DNA of 64,000 nt from Xiphophorus maculatus (GCF_002775205.1 NC_036456.1:24255968-24319967); one strand, 5' to 3'; shown: positions 33,243 through 46,200, numbered from the stretch's first letter. The notes: generated from the letters alone by a model not told the origin. Translations and numbers: made by a program.

Positions 33243-35911
33243 ATGTCTTCAGTTCCGCCTCAGAGAGAGTTTATCAACGAGCAGGTAACTCCTGCTGGAG
33301 AAACATTCACAGAGTGGAAAGAAATCAACGTTAAGATGGAGGAAGAGATGGAGGATCAGCGCAGACTGATGGATTTTACCCGGATACCGAGGATCATCTT
33401 ACACCGGATAGGTACGAGGCAGAAATATAAAGTTATGTGTAAATTTAAAATACTAGAATAAACACAAAATAAAAGTACATAACAAATTTGACTATCGAAG
33501 CTGAAGTTGGTTTCCGATTCCACCTAATCTTTCACTACCTTCCTCATCTTTAATCTATTATATAAAAAGAACTACATCACCTAGACACTTTAACTTGGAC
33601 TAGATTATTCTGATCTGATAGAATATTTTAATCCTTGTTTGGGATTTGTGAAACCTTTTTCTGATTTGTGAGACTTCACTGAAGTTCAGATTACTATTCA
33701 CACTTGTTCCATGCAGTTTTTTTTCAAATTCAAATTCAATTCTAATACAAAACCACTTTATTAATCCCAATGGGAAATTAAATGTTGGTGTAACTCATGA
33801 ATTCTTCAGAGTTATTGTAGATGGCGATGGCTGTTGGAAGGTAAGATCTTCTGCAGTGGTCTATTAAGTGAAGTTTCACAAATCAGTTAAAGGTTTCACA
33901 AATCCCAAACGTAGATTTACATATTCTACTATTAGTGCAGAATAATCCAGTCCAAGTTTCTACATGTTGTAATTTTTTTTTACTAGAATAGATTAAAGAT
34001 GAGGAATATAGTGAAAAATTTGGTGGAATTGCCCTTTAGCCATTTCCCAAATCGGAAACCAACTTCAGCTTTGTATTTGACTAGAAGAAACATTTCTAAA
34101 ATAATTTTTTCCCCCCCAAAATAAAACAATCCAAATCAATACTTGGTGATGTACGTATATGGGGTGAAGCCAGATGCACTGAATAAAAAGAAACATTGGA
34201 AATTAAATCAGAGAAAACTTATCGTCTTTTAGCCTAAATAGAATGACCAAAATTATTCCTGTTTGCTAAATGCTAGAAAGCTTAGCGAGAACATTTAACT
34301 TATTAAAGTCATTGTTCTATTGTCCTTCATCATGGCTTTACTAAATCTAAGCCTCTAGTTTGTACTTGTGACCCTTCTGTGCTTTCTTATTGGGAATCCT
34401 CTTTTTTATCTCGTCAGGCTTTCTCCATGTTGCACTTTTAATTTTATAACCTGAGTTTAGGTGGTTTTATAATGTTGTCCTGATTCTCCATGTTCTTTGC
34501 CACTTCAGCTGCTGAGTTGTGGACGTGTTTCATCCTCATAAAATTCCCTGAGATTAGCTGAGTTTAGGGTCTGGAAGTTGATCTTCTTTCCTGTCAAAAC
34601 CCGACTTCAGTGTATTTAGACGTCACTGTTTCAGCACATCCAGTGGTAATTCTGGTCTAATATTACAGTTTTCCAATCCAGCATCAATCCTTCTTATAGT
34701 CAGGCCATTACTTAATCATTTCTTAGTTTGCAAGTTTCAATAGTTGAGATTACAAACCACTTTTCATAATTATAAGTTTTTAATTTTATGTTAATCCAAG
34801 AAAATCTTGTTTAAATGCATCAATGGATTAAATTGAAGGGTTCGACCTCTAACTGACATTTTCAAAGCTTTTGTTTTTTTCTTTTTGTCCAGGTCTGTGT
34901 AAAGAGGAGGAGGTTCTCAAAGAACCCAGCAACCAGGTGGAAAACTCCACGTTAGATCAAGAGAAACCAGAACCTCTGCAGCTAAAACAAGAAAAAGAAG
35001 AACCAGAACCTCTGCAGATAAAACAAGAAAAAAAAGAACCAGAACCTCTGCAGATAAAAAAAGAAAAAGAAGAACCAGAACATCTGCAGATAAAACAAGA
35101 ACAAGAGGAACCAGAACATCAACAGTTCAAAGAGGAAGAGAAGCAACTCTGCATCAGTCAGGATGAAGAGCATCTTGTGCTGAAACAGGAGACTGATCAT
35201 ATTTTGATGATTCCTTATAATATGAACAGAATCCACAATGAAACAGAACCACAGATGAACCAACTCATCTCTCTTGACTCTGCTGAAACTAACCAGGATG
35301 AGAAAGGAAGCAATTTTGAAGATCCAGGAAAAAAGAGAAACGAAGAACAAAAACAAAATGAGAGAAGTCAGAAAACCAAAAGCACAACCGAAAGTTCAAA
35401 CCAAAAATTATATTCTTGTAAAATTTGTAACAAAATCTTTCCGCGAAAGAATTCTTTGCCTAGACACATGAGAATTCACACGGGAGAGAAACCTTTCACA
35501 TGTACAACCTGTGGAAACAGTTACAGATACAAGAAAAATTTAATTTATCACTTAAAAATTTACAGAGGTGAAAAACCATTCACATGTTCAATCTGTGGAA
35601 AACAATACCATTTAAAGGACAGTTTAAAGAATCACATGAGGATTCACACGGGTGAGAAGCTTTTCACGTGTGGGATCTGTGGAAAAAGTTTCCCTCAAAA
35701 TGGTAATCTTTCTGCACACTTTAAAGTTCACGAAGGTCGGAAGTCTTTTTCTTGTGTGACTTGTGGAAAATCTTTTCGGTTTCAATCTCATTTCCTTCGT
35801 CATGTTAGAAGTCACACAGGTGAGAAGCCTTTCTCTTGTGTGATGTGTGGAAAAAGTTTCACTCGGAGAAGCAATTTAGCTGTTCATATCAGAGAGCACA
35901 TGATGGCATAA
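33243..35911 (+). CDS. ZNF-6: C2H2 zinc-finger protein, 6 fingers
   Basis: Exons 33243-33411 and 34893-35911, phase 1 (acceptor TTTTTGTCCAG), 395 residues. Exon 1 is the consensus N-terminus. Exon 2 opens GLCKEEEVLKEPSNQ. The linker has four repeats with LKQE, IKQE, IKKE and IKQE, then FKEE and LKQE; the spacers are unusually Lys-rich (KEKEE). Six fingers follow. Finger 2 ends HLKIYRGEKP, so its last zinc ligand is Tyr instead of His and it probably folds poorly. The last finger is complete and ends HIREHMMA, the family's normal C-terminus. The 3' UTR has AATAAA at 36327-36332. The intron carries a foldback element. Confidence 0.9.
33495..34074. mobile_element. Foldback element with long inverted arms
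   Basis: The left arm (GAAGCTGAAGTTGGTTTCCG.., CTCATCTTTAATCTATT.., GGGATTTGTGAAACC) is repeated inverted on the right, giving a palindrome of about 580 bp with arms of roughly 200-270 bases. It is flanked by the direct repeat ATTTGACTA (33486-33494, 34075-34083). The centre holds a piece of another repeat (CTTTATTAATCCCAATGGGAA). No coding capacity, so a non-autonomous DNA element. A fragment of one arm lies near 18951-19010. Confidence 0.75.
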
Positions 35912-36804
35912 TTTAAGCCTTAAGTATAAATTTTCTCAGTGACTTGCTGTTTGGAAGTGGAGTATTTATAGCTGGATGACATTTAGAAAATGTAGCAGCT
36001 TTGTTAAAACATCATTTCAAATAAGAAATCATTTTGTTCTGGTAGTTTTACCTTTCCATCTAAATGTTTCTTTTTAAGTGACATTGTTTCCATATTAATT
36101 GTTTCTTATTTGAAAAATGAATTTGAATGCTTTAGGAGTTATTAAGAACATTGTATTTTGTATTACTTTGATGATTTTGGTTAGCAGATACATGTTAGCT
36201 CTTAGTGAATGCAATGTATGTGCTGGTAGGTTACAAATGAATTGCCCCTTGGGAAGAATATGTTTGTCTAAATTTGAATCTGAATATCATATTTTTTTTT
36301 ATTTTCTGTTTGAGATTCAGGACAAAAATAAATATTTCTGTTGTTTTGATGGCAACGATGCAGACATGAGGTTTATTCAGTCATAGTTAAGTCTGAGAAT
36401 TGTCTTTTTGTGTAAACGTGCATTATCTCTGTCCTTGTAAAAATGACTCTACATAGTAAAGTTTTGTTTAAGTAGTTTTATTTTCATTCAGTAGCAGATT
36501 TCAGACTGGGTTTTGTTGGTTCACAATTCTATTTGTCTATTTTGTTTTTCCTTGATGAACTAAACATTGTGTCATTTTGTATAAATTTATATATGAATAT
36601 TTTTAATGTAGTGAGTTTATAATGTAAAGAAAAAATTCTCCTTCCACCAAAAAGAAGTATTTAAAAAAATTTTTTTGAAGTTACCATGGTAACGGTTAAC
36701 CTACTTGAAGTTCTGCAGTTTGTGACACAATATTTGGTGAAATAGCTCCTCAAACAGTGAGCATTGATCTAGTTAAGATGATGTAAGGTATTGAGAGACG
36801 CTTT

Positions 36805-37440
36805 TTTCATCTCGGCTCTGGTTGTTTTGTCAAACGTACCGCAGTTTCGAGCCACAATGATCTCCAGGTTCAAAGCTTTCAAACTCAGTATAGGACAAAC
36901 ACTTTGGTCCACTGGAGTCTGCAGGAATCAGGGGAAAGTCATCATCACTCCAACCTCTGGTGCAGTTTGCAGCTAAAGGTAATATCAGATGAACAGCAGA
37001 TCTGAAATTAAAGGTGCATTCCCAAACTTCATCAGTCCAAGGTCAACCAGACGGCATGAAGAGATGACAGCTGCTGAGATGCCTGCAAATATTGGCCACC
37101 ATTCACCATTTCCATCTAATAAGTGTATTATTTATTCCTCCAGTTTCCATGGTGATCATTAAATACTTTCCTCTGGTTCAGATTTCACTCCAGTAAAAGT
37201 CCATTCACATCCAAAATGGCGTCTCACAACTTTATATGATGCTCCATCAGATAAAGATTCTTGTTGATTAACATTGACACAGAAAGGGATGGATTTGTCC
37301 TCAACACTGCTAAGCTCCATTGAACCAGCACTATATGACTTACTGGCTGTACTGCGCCCTCTGGTGGTGAAAGTCACCATAACAATATTACAGACTCCAA
37401 ATAATAGCAACAGATTAGCAAACTGTTTTAGTGGAATAAG
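36805..37440 (-). repeat. Copy 1 of the Fc-receptor-like upstream region
   Basis: About 630 bases (TCATCTCGGCTCTGG.., GATCTCCAGGTTCAAAG.., CACTTTGGTCCACTGGAGTC.., CGCCCTCTGGTGG) are clearly similar to 57145-57690, the DNA directly upstream of the Fc-receptor-like gene, in the same orientation. The signal-peptide exon itself is absent. It contains AAAATGGCG (37213-37221), a YY1-like site. If still active as a promoter it would fire leftwards toward the 3' end of ZNF-6. Confidence 0.75.
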
Positions 37441-37710
37441 AGAAAAGAAGTTTTTAGTATTGAGATTAAAAAAAAAAAAAAAGAATTTTACTGTGTTGTT
37501 AATATTTTGTAGCTTTTTCATTTTATTGCTGGATTTAAATATTTTAATTTTAAATAATATATTAGTAAAAGAAAATTAAATTTTATTTTACTCCTGGATT
37601 GATTAAAGACAAGCTTTATTTAAAGTTAAGTGAAAAAAAAAATCCATTCCATTGTATCTAGAACAGGTTTTATAGTCATCATCAAGAAATAATAAAAATT
37701 TATTAACTTA

Positions 37711-37823
37711 AATCACAGATTTTCATGATTACGTCACAGTGCTGCCATCTTGTGACAGAAACATGTTCCTGCAGCTCAGCGGAGATAAACAAGCTGCAGG
37801 TTTTTGTTTCTGTTTCCATCTCA
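37711..37823 (+). promoter_or_regulatory. Upstream module of ZNF-7
   Basis: Nearly the same sequence as the ZNF-6 module, with the TTACGTCA and GCCATCTTG sites intact, about 510 bases before the ATG. Confidence 0.5.
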
Positions 37824-38077
37824 GTGATTTTAGTTCATGATGTTTTGCTAGAAAATGTTTTGTTCAGATGATTAAACAGGATCAAACGTTTCAATGACTG
37901 AAGGAAGTCAGACAGTAGATGTTGGTTGTAGTGTGTGAGAAATTCACCATAATTAACAGAAATAAAATGTTTGGAAGTATCAGTCTATGAGTAATTATTG
38001 TACTTGTCTTGTATTAAATCAATTTTTCAACAATATCTTCATTTACAGAATATAACCGCATGTTAAAAGAGGTGACT

Positions 38078-38235
38078 CAAAGCGGAACTTATAAATCGTT
38101 CACAGTTTCTTCAGTACAGCCACAGTCAAACACGGGGAAGATAAAAACAGAGCACACGGGATAGCCTTAGCTTTTGTTCTGTTTTCTGAGGACGGGTTTG
38201 AGGTTTAGCTAAACATTTGAGTGTTTTCAGTGAAA
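38078..38235 (+). promoter_or_regulatory. Proximal promoter and leader of ZNF-7
   Basis: Family block with a TATA-like TTATAAATC at about 38089-38097 and an initiator-like TTCAGTACAG at 38110-38119, followed by the conserved leader. Confidence 0.6.
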
Positions 38236-40596
38236 ATGTCTTCAGTTCCGCCTCAGAGAGAGTTTATCAACGAGCAGGTAACTCCTGCTGGAGAAACATT
38301 CACAGAGTGTAAAGAAATCAACGTTAAGATGGAGGAAGAGATGGAGGATCAGCGCAGACTGATGGATTTTACCCGGATACCGAGGATCATCTTACACCGG
38401 ATAGGTACGAAACACCTTCATGTTTTACTGATTAGAGTTAGAAACATGTTAAAAATATCCAGGGAGAAGTTAGGAAAAGACCTGCACTTTTTTCTGCCTT
38501 ATTTATTTATTTGTTTGTTTGTTGCTTAGATCAATTATTGTAATTTTCCTCCTTAAATAACAACAACATTTTCATTTAACTTTATATTTTGGTCCATCTG
38601 ATTATGTACGTTTTAAATATCAAATGATTGATAATTCGATCAGTTACTCTGTGCTTGAGTAAACTTTTCATCAAATACCTTTTTACTCTTATTTAAGTAA
38701 AAATATGTTGAAGTAGTGCTACTGTTACCTGAGTACAATTTTTGCCAGTTCTGAAAGAGAGCAAAAGACGCCATCTTTGCCAAAAACAACAACAAAAAAA
38801 CAAAACAACTCTGAAGATGAGGAGGAAGGTTACGATATCAGCTTCCAAGCATCTACATATTTGTTTTGAAAGAAATTCAAAAGAAATGACACGAGTATTC
38901 CCATCATTCCACTCCAAGCAAGAGTCATATGAACCAGGTGGGGGATGAGCGGGTCGTTGATTTCCTGGGAATGCTCTGAAGAGGATGGACCCATCCACAA
39001 CAAAGACTCCTGCATGGGAGTCGAATATGGAGGCATTTTGGTGAAAATGTATTTGTGCCCTGTAACTGAGAAGTTGAAGTTCCAGAAAAAAGAAAAAATC
39101 CTTTAGGAGTTTTGTAATTGGTAGATTTTCTTTCAGTTACCCATAAATACAAAACAGCAGTTACACACTTCTTATTATAAAACAATCCCCAAAAACATAA
39201 TAAGGTTTGTTCCGGTTAGTTAAAATAGATTTAAAATAAATAACTCAAGTTAAACAATTAACAGTGGTTATTATTTGGAATGCACAATAACTTATTTTAA
39301 GAGATACTAATAACTGATAGTTACTCCAAATGCCGATAATGACCGATAACATACCTGGAAATAAGAATGGCAAGTGTAGCATTAATATTTAATAATAATG
39401 TAATCCAAGAGGCAGAAATATAAAGTCATGTCCAAATTTCAAATACTAAAATAAAAACTAAATAAAGAATATTACTATTTTATGTGATGTATATTCTGTA
39501 TCTACATAGAGGAAGGAGATTTCTGGATTATTCGCTGGGGGAGACAGCGAATAATCAGCTATTATGAATTTGTTTTCTCATCCAGAAGTTCGTAAATCAC
39601 ATTTTGATTCATCTAGCTGAGTTAATTTTTCATACTTATACGTTTTAAAATTTATAATAATCCAAGAAAAATCATGTTTAGATGCATCGATGGATTAAAA
39701 TTGACTGACATTTCAAAGCTTTTGTTTTTTCCTTTTGTCCAGATCTGTGGAAAGAGGAGGAGGTTCTAAATGAGCCCTGCAACCAAGAGGAAAACTCCAC
39801 TTTAGAACAAGAGGAACCAGAACCTCTGCAGATAAAACAGGAACAAGAAGAACCAGAACATCAACAGTTCAAAGAGGAAGAGAAGCAACTCTGCATCAGT
39901 CAGGATGAAGAGCAGCTTGTGCTGAAACAGGAGACTGATGACAATTTGGTGATTCCATCTAATGTACAAATATTCCACAATGAAACAGAATCACAGAGGG
40001 ACCAACTCATCTCTCATGGCTCTGCTGAGGATGAGAACCAGGATCAGGAAGGAAGAAATTCTGAAGACCTAGGAAAAAAGAGAGACGAAGAACAGAAACA
40101 AAAGGAGAGATGTCAGAAAACCAAAACTTGCAGTTCAAAACGAAAACTACGCAAGAAATCTCGTGCTCGCCAAATACGATACTTTTGTAAAATTTGCCAT
40201 AAAACTTTTTCTCGAAACGCATCTTTGACTAGCCACATGAAAATTCACAACGGCAATAAACCTTTCACATGTACAGTCTGTAGAAAAAGTTACAGGCACA
40301 AGAGGGGTTTAATTCATCACTTGAGAATTGTCACAGGTGAAAAACCGTTCACATGTTCATTATGTGAAAAACATTACCATTTAAAGGGCGCTTTAAAGAA
40401 TCACATGAGAATTCACACAGGTGAAAAACTGTTCACATGTTCATTATGTGAAAAACATTACCGTTTTAAGAGCGGTTTAAAGAATCACATGAGGTTTCAC
40501 ACGGGTGAGAAGCCTTTCTCTTGTGTGACTTGTGGAAAAAGTTTCATTCAGAAACGCACTTTAACTGTTCATATGAGAGTGCACATAATGGCATAA
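38236..40596 (+). CDS. ZNF-7: C2H2 zinc-finger protein, 5 fingers
   Basis: Exons 38236-38404 and 39743-40596, phase 1, 340 residues, the shortest of the intact members. Exon 1 has Cys in place of the usual Trp25 (TECKEIN). Exon 2 opens [15 protein letters not shown]. The linker has a single [10 protein letters not shown] repeat, then FKEE and LKQE, and a basic segment (SKRKLRKKSRARQIR) not seen in its relatives, a plausible nuclear-import signal. Five fingers follow. Finger 2 ends HLRIVTGEKP, losing its last His. Fingers 3 and 4 are near-copies (SLCEKHY). It ends HMRVHIMA. The 1.3-kb intron matches those of ZNF-2, -8 and -9. Confidence 0.9.
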
Positions 40597-42067
40597 TTTG
40601 AATCTTAACTATCTGTGGCGCACCTAAAAATGCCACCACATAATTTTGGTTGTTTCATAATTTTTAAATATTTTCATGTGTAATTTATTGTATTTTGTTC
40701 CAAAAATGAAGAAGTTATATTTAGTTTGCATTACGGGATGTTAATCTGCCTGCATCTACAGTGCTTTCTTGAGGTTTGAATGGCAGCAGTAGTGGCGAAG
40801 CGGAACCTTTGTTTGGGGGTCGTTGCTTCCGGGTTGGTTTTGGGGCAGACTTCCGGTTTACCTCAAACGCAATATGGATGCTAACGGCAGCGCTTCGGTC
40901 GTCATTGCTGACTTGTATTTTATTATCCTTCAGGCTAGCACACGGTGAAAATGCACCAAAGCTACTCTTAAGAAGTGTACCTCTTATCTGCTCAGTATGC
41001 AGCACTGTGTTAGGCTTTCTGTGCACCGTTTTGCCAATAACAGCAAAACTGGAGTTTTATTTGGCAGTGTGCCAACCTGCACTGGGAATGTCCTGTGGGG
41101 GGAGGCCATGATTTCTTACTAACTGGATTTTAGGAGTTTTATTTTGCTTTTGTTTGAATAATATTCAGTTTAAGTTGTTGACTCATAAAGTAGCTCAGAG
41201 CATGAGAGTAAAGTGAGTCCAGCCAAAGTTAAAGGTAGAGACTGTTAGAAAAATTATGTTTTATCAGTAGTTACCAGTTTGCTCTTCATTTATAGGTTAA
41301 TTATATGTGTGAGACAGAGCTAACTTTACTATAACCCTTAAAACATGTTCTTTAAAGATGGTCTTTCCTTAGTCATAAAACTGCGTTTGTTTGATTTGTT
41401 TTAGTTCCTTTGGACTCCTAATCTTATCAGCACCAGCCCCCTTTCTTTTGTTTTGTGTTAATAAAAGGCAGAGTTTCAGAACACATGGTGAGCTGTTCAG
41501 AGGAGCAGTTCGCTGTGTCTTCTCCTTCTGCAAAAGCTTGGTTAAAAACTCATAAATGTTGTCTGTGGTTCTTTCTTTGTATTTAGGTAAACAAAATACC
41601 TATCAGAGACACTATTCTTTGTTCATGAATTGTGGGAATTGAGGTTAAAGTTCAACCAATGCTAAGTTAATTTCTGTATTTGTTTTGTAAATCTTGTAAT
41701 TCTATTTTTGATTGGTATTCAGTTAAAATCAGTGTACATTCTGATGCTTATGCCAGTTAATATACAGCTAAATGTAGTAGGGCTTTAAGACAGTTGATTT
41801 ATCCTGCTTGATACACAATACCTTGGTTGTCTTCATCTAAGATGTGTTCCCAAAAAATAAATAACTAAAGCTTGGTACAAGGTTCAGGTCCACCAAAATA
41901 TATGAAACAGGAGAAATATTTCCTCACTGTTTTGTCAGTACCCAGTTGATTGGAAGTGCAAGGATTTGACTGCTACAACTACGACTAAACATAGCACTGA
42001 AGCTAGCTAGTTATAGCTAGCTAGCCGTTATCTTGTAAACATTTAAATAAAGTGGATCAAAAGATAC

Positions 42068-42420
42068 AGGTGCATTCCCAAACTTCATCAGTCCAAGGCC
42101 AACCAGATGTGATGAAGAGATGACAGCTGCTGAGATGCCTGAAAATATTGGCAGCCATGTACATCAAACAAGTGTATTATTTCTTCCTGCAGTTTCCATG
42201 GTGATCATTAAATACTCTTTTGGTTCAGATGTCGCTCCAGTAAAAGTCCATTCACATCCAAAATGGCGTCTCACAACTTTATCTGATGCTCCATGATGGC
42301 AGTTGTTCATTAACGTTGATCCAGAAACTGATGGACTTTGTCCTCAACACTGCTGAGCTCCATTGAACCAGCATTATATGGATTACTGGCGTTACTGCGC
42401 CCTCTGGTGGAGAAAAGTCA
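42068..42420 (-). repeat. Copy 2 (partial) of the Fc-receptor-like upstream region
   Basis: Shares GGTGCATTCCCAAACTTC, CAGTTTCCATGGTGATCAT, AACACTGCTGAGCTCCATTG and GCGCCCTCTGGTGG with 57355-57680. The gene-proximal third (the GATCTCCAGGTTCAAAG part) is missing here. Confidence 0.7.
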
Positions 42421-42716
42421 CCATAACAACAATATCATGGTCTCCAAACAAAGGAAACTAACTGCAAACTGTCTTAGTGGAATAAGAAAAAAAGTTTTTA
42501 ATAAATTTTACTGTGCTTTTAAATGTTAAAATTTTTCTGGATTTAAATATTGTAATTTTAAAATAATATGTTCGTAAAAGAAAAACGTATATTTCTTTTT
42601 TCTGGATTGATCAGAAACATACTTTATTTCAAAATAAAGAAAAAGAAATCAATTGCATTCATCCATCTCTCCAGGACAGGTTTCCTAATCATCATGGCAG
42701 AAACATAATTAAATCA

Positions 42717-42830
42717 AATCACAGATTTTCATGATTACGTCACAGTGCTGCCATCTTGTGACAGAAACATGTTCCTGCAGCTCAGCGGAGATAAACAAGC
42801 TGCAGGTTTTTGTTTCTGTTTCCATTTCTG
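42717..42830 (+). promoter_or_regulatory. Upstream module of ZNF-8
   Basis: Same module with TTACGTCA and GCCATCTTG, about 530 bases before the ATG. Confidence 0.5.
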
Positions 42831-43104
42831 TGATGTAGGTTTATGATGTTCAGTTAGAAAATGTTTTGTTCAGATTATTAAACAGGATGAAATGTTTCAA
42901 TGACTGAATGACGTCAGACAGTAGATGTTGGTTGTAGTGTGTGAGAAATGTATCATAATAAACAGAAATAAAAAGTTTTAAATAATCAGTCTTTGAGTTA
43001 TTACATGTACTCTGTCTTATTAGGGTGAATTGAGTAACAAAAAGAAATAAATCTCAACAATATTTTCATTTACAGAATATAACCGTATGTTAAAAGAGGT
43101 GACT

Positions 43105-43262
43105 CAAAGCGGAACTTATAAATCGTTCACAGTTTCTTCAGTACAGCCACACTGAAACACGGGGAAGATAAAAACAGAGCACACGGGATAGCCTTAGCTT
43201 TTGTTCTGTTTTCTGAGGACGGGTTTGAGGTTTAGCTAAACATTTGAGTGTTTACAGTGAAA
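43105..43262 (+). promoter_or_regulatory. Proximal promoter and leader of ZNF-8
   Basis: Family block with TATA-like TTATAAATC and TTCAGTACAG. Only a few bases differ from the ZNF-7 block. Confidence 0.6.
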
Positions 43263-46200
43263 ATGTCTTCAGTTCCGCCTCAGAGAGAGTTTATCAACGA
43301 GCAGGTAACTCCTGCTGGAGAAACATTCACAGAGTGGAAAGAAATCAACGTTAAGATGGAGGAAGAGATGGAGGATCAGCGCAGACTGATGGATTTTACC
43401 CGGATACCGAGGATCATCTTACACCGGATAGGTACGAAACACCTTCATGTTTTACTGATTAGAGTTAAAAACATGTTAAAAATGTCCAGGGAGAAGATAG
43501 GAAAAGACCTGCACTTTTTTATGCCTTATTTTTTTTTTTTTTGTTGCTTATATAAATTATTGTAATTTTCTTCCTTAAAAAACAACAACATTTTTATTTA
43601 ACTTTATATTTTGTCCATCTGATTATGTACTTTTTAAATATCAAATGATTGATAATTTGATCAGTTGCTCTGTGTTTGAATAAACTTTTCATCAAATACC
43701 TTTTTTACTCTTATTTAAGTAAAAATATGTTGAAGTAGTGCTACTGTTACCTGAGTACAATTTTTGTGTATTCGTTTCACCTTTGATAATAAATTAGTTT
43801 CTGATCTGTAGCTTCTTTAGCTGGTTAAAGTTTGTGTTGAAAATGATTAGTTTTATGTTTAATCTTATATTTATCATTGTTTAGGTTTTTTCTATGTTAT
43901 TTTCCTGTATATTTTATTTTCTCTGTATAAATATAGAAAACATTTAAGTGTTTACTGATACATTAATGTTAAATATGTTAAAACTCATTCAATTTTAACT
44001 ATAGATATGCAGTTTAAAAACTATAGACTCAAAATGAATGATAGAGACAATGACGCCAATGATTTCCAGGCTCTGGACAGAGAGAATAAACAGTCGAAAA
44101 CAGATTGAAAGACTCCATCTTTCCCAAAATAAGAAAAATAATCCCTCTGAACTGAGGGTGAAACTTACAGTTTCAGCTTCAAAGAATCTACAAATTTCTT
44201 ATGAACCTCATTCAAAAGAAATTACACGAGCATTCCCATCATTCCTCTCCAAACAATAGACTCAAATGAACCAGGTGGGGGATGAACGAGTCGTTGATTT
44301 ACATCTGACTGGGAAAACATATTTGCATACTTGTGAATATGTCTTTAAAAATCACTACATAGAAATGTTTAATCTGCTGTAGTACAAAAACTAGACTCAT
44401 CAACCTGGACTAGACAAATCTGAGATATCATAAAGCAATCCATCCATTTTCTGTTCACCCTTTGTCCCTAATGGGGTCGGGAGGGTTGCTGGTGCCTTTC
44501 TCTAGCTACGTTCCGGGTGAGAGGCGGGGTACACCCTGTACAGGTCGCCAGTCAATGCAAAGACATACAGGACAAACAACCATGCACACACACACAAACA
44601 CCTAGGGAGATTTTAGAGAGACCAATTAACCTAACAGCCATGTTTTTGGACTGTGGGAGGAAGCCGGAGAACGCACAGCATGCACAGGGAGAACATGCAA
44701 ACTCCATGCAGAAAGACCCCAGGCCGGGAATCGAACCCAGGACCTTCTTGCTGCAAGGCAACAGTGCTACCAACTGCGCCACTGTGCAGTCCATAAAGCA
44801 ATCCCTAAAAATAAAAATGTTTGTTCTTGTTAGTTAAAATAGATTTAAAATAAAGAACTCAAATTAAACAATTAACAGTGGTTATTATTTGGAATGCACA
44901 ATAACTACTGATAGTTACTCCAAATGCCGATAATAACCGATAACATACCTGGAAATAATAATGGCGAGTGTAACATTAATATTTAAAAATGATGTAATCC
45001 AAGAGGCAGAAGTATAAAGTCATGTCCAAATTTCAAATACTAAAATACAAACTAAATAAAGAATATTACTATTTTATGTGATGTGTATTCTGTATCTACG
45101 TAGAGGAAGGAGATTTCTGGATTGATGAGACACTGGTTCAACTATCATGATTTTGTTTTCTCAACCAGAAGTTTGTAATATCAAATTTTGATTCATCTAG
45201 CTGAGTTAATTTTTCATACTTATTAGTTTTAAAATAATCCAAGAAAATCATGTTTAGATGAAGTTTTTGATCTTTGACTGACATTTCAAAGTTTTTTTTT
45301 TTTGTCCAGATCTGTGGAAAGAGGAGGAGGTTCTAAATGAGCCCAGCAACCAAGAGGAAAACTCCACTTTAAATCAAGAGGAACCAGAACCTTTGCAGAT
45401 AAAACACGAACAAGAACCAGAACCTCTGCAGATAAAACACGAACAAGAACCAGAACCTCTGCAGATAAAACACGAACAAGAACCAGAACCTCTGCAGATA
45501 AAACAGGAGCAAGAAGAACCAGAACATCAACAGTTCAAAGAGGAAGAGAAGCAACTCTGCATCAGTCAGGATGAAGAGCATCTTGTGCTGAAACAGGAAA
45601 CGTATCACATTTTGGTGATTCCTTCTAATGTGCAAATAATCCACAATGAAACAGAACCACAGAGGAACCAACTCATCTCTCATGGCTCTGCTGAGGATGA
45701 GAACCAGGATCAGGAAGGAAGCAATTCTGAAGACCCAGGAAAAAAGAGAGACAAAGAACAGAAACAAAAGGAGAGATGTCAGAAAACCAAACAGCCAAAA
45801 AGCAAAACTTGCAGCTCAAAACAAAATACACACAAGAAACCTCGCACTGACCCAAAATTATATTCTTGTAAAATTTGCGAAAAAACCTTTTCTCAAAAAA
45901 ATTCTGTGACTCAACACATGAAAATTCACACAGGTGAGAAACCTTTCTCTTGTCCAACCTGTGGAAAAAGTTACAGTTACAAGAGTGGTTTAATTTATCA
46001 CTTGAGAATTCACACAGGTGAAAAACCATTCACATGTTCACTCTGTGGAAAACATTACCCTTTAAAGGAGACTTTGAAGAATCACATGAGGATTCACACG
46101 GATGAGAAGCCTTTTTCATGTCCAAGTTGTAGAAAAGGATTCAGTCAAAAAAGCACTTTAACTCGTCACATGAGAATTCACACAGGTGAGAAGCGTTATT

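Larger units (their letters stand above)
35912..38077. other. ZNF-6 3' UTR and unit flank
   Basis: No gene. 35912-37250 is nearly the same as 46680-48003 downstream of ZNF-8. It begins with the common 3' UTR (GTGACTTGCTGTTTGGAAG) and ends with a copy of the Fc-receptor-like upstream region, listed separately. Confidence 0.6.
40597..43104. other. ZNF-7 3' flank with unclassified repeats
   Basis: The usual family 3' UTR is replaced after about 40620. A GC-richer stretch at 40735-41110 has open frames on both strands that I do not recognise. Around 41459-41605 is the second copy of the repeat also seen at 15773-15945, again with AATAAA. An old LTR-type repeat is possible but neither end can be fixed. 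From 41840 on the sequence rejoins the tandem unit. Confidence 0.4.

Noticed and set aside
36117-36386. Open frame in the ZNF-6 3' UTR, repeated after ZNF-8 at 46881
   Set aside because: Both copies come from the same duplicated 3' UTR. The later part differs by a frame-breaking change, so it is not kept as protein.
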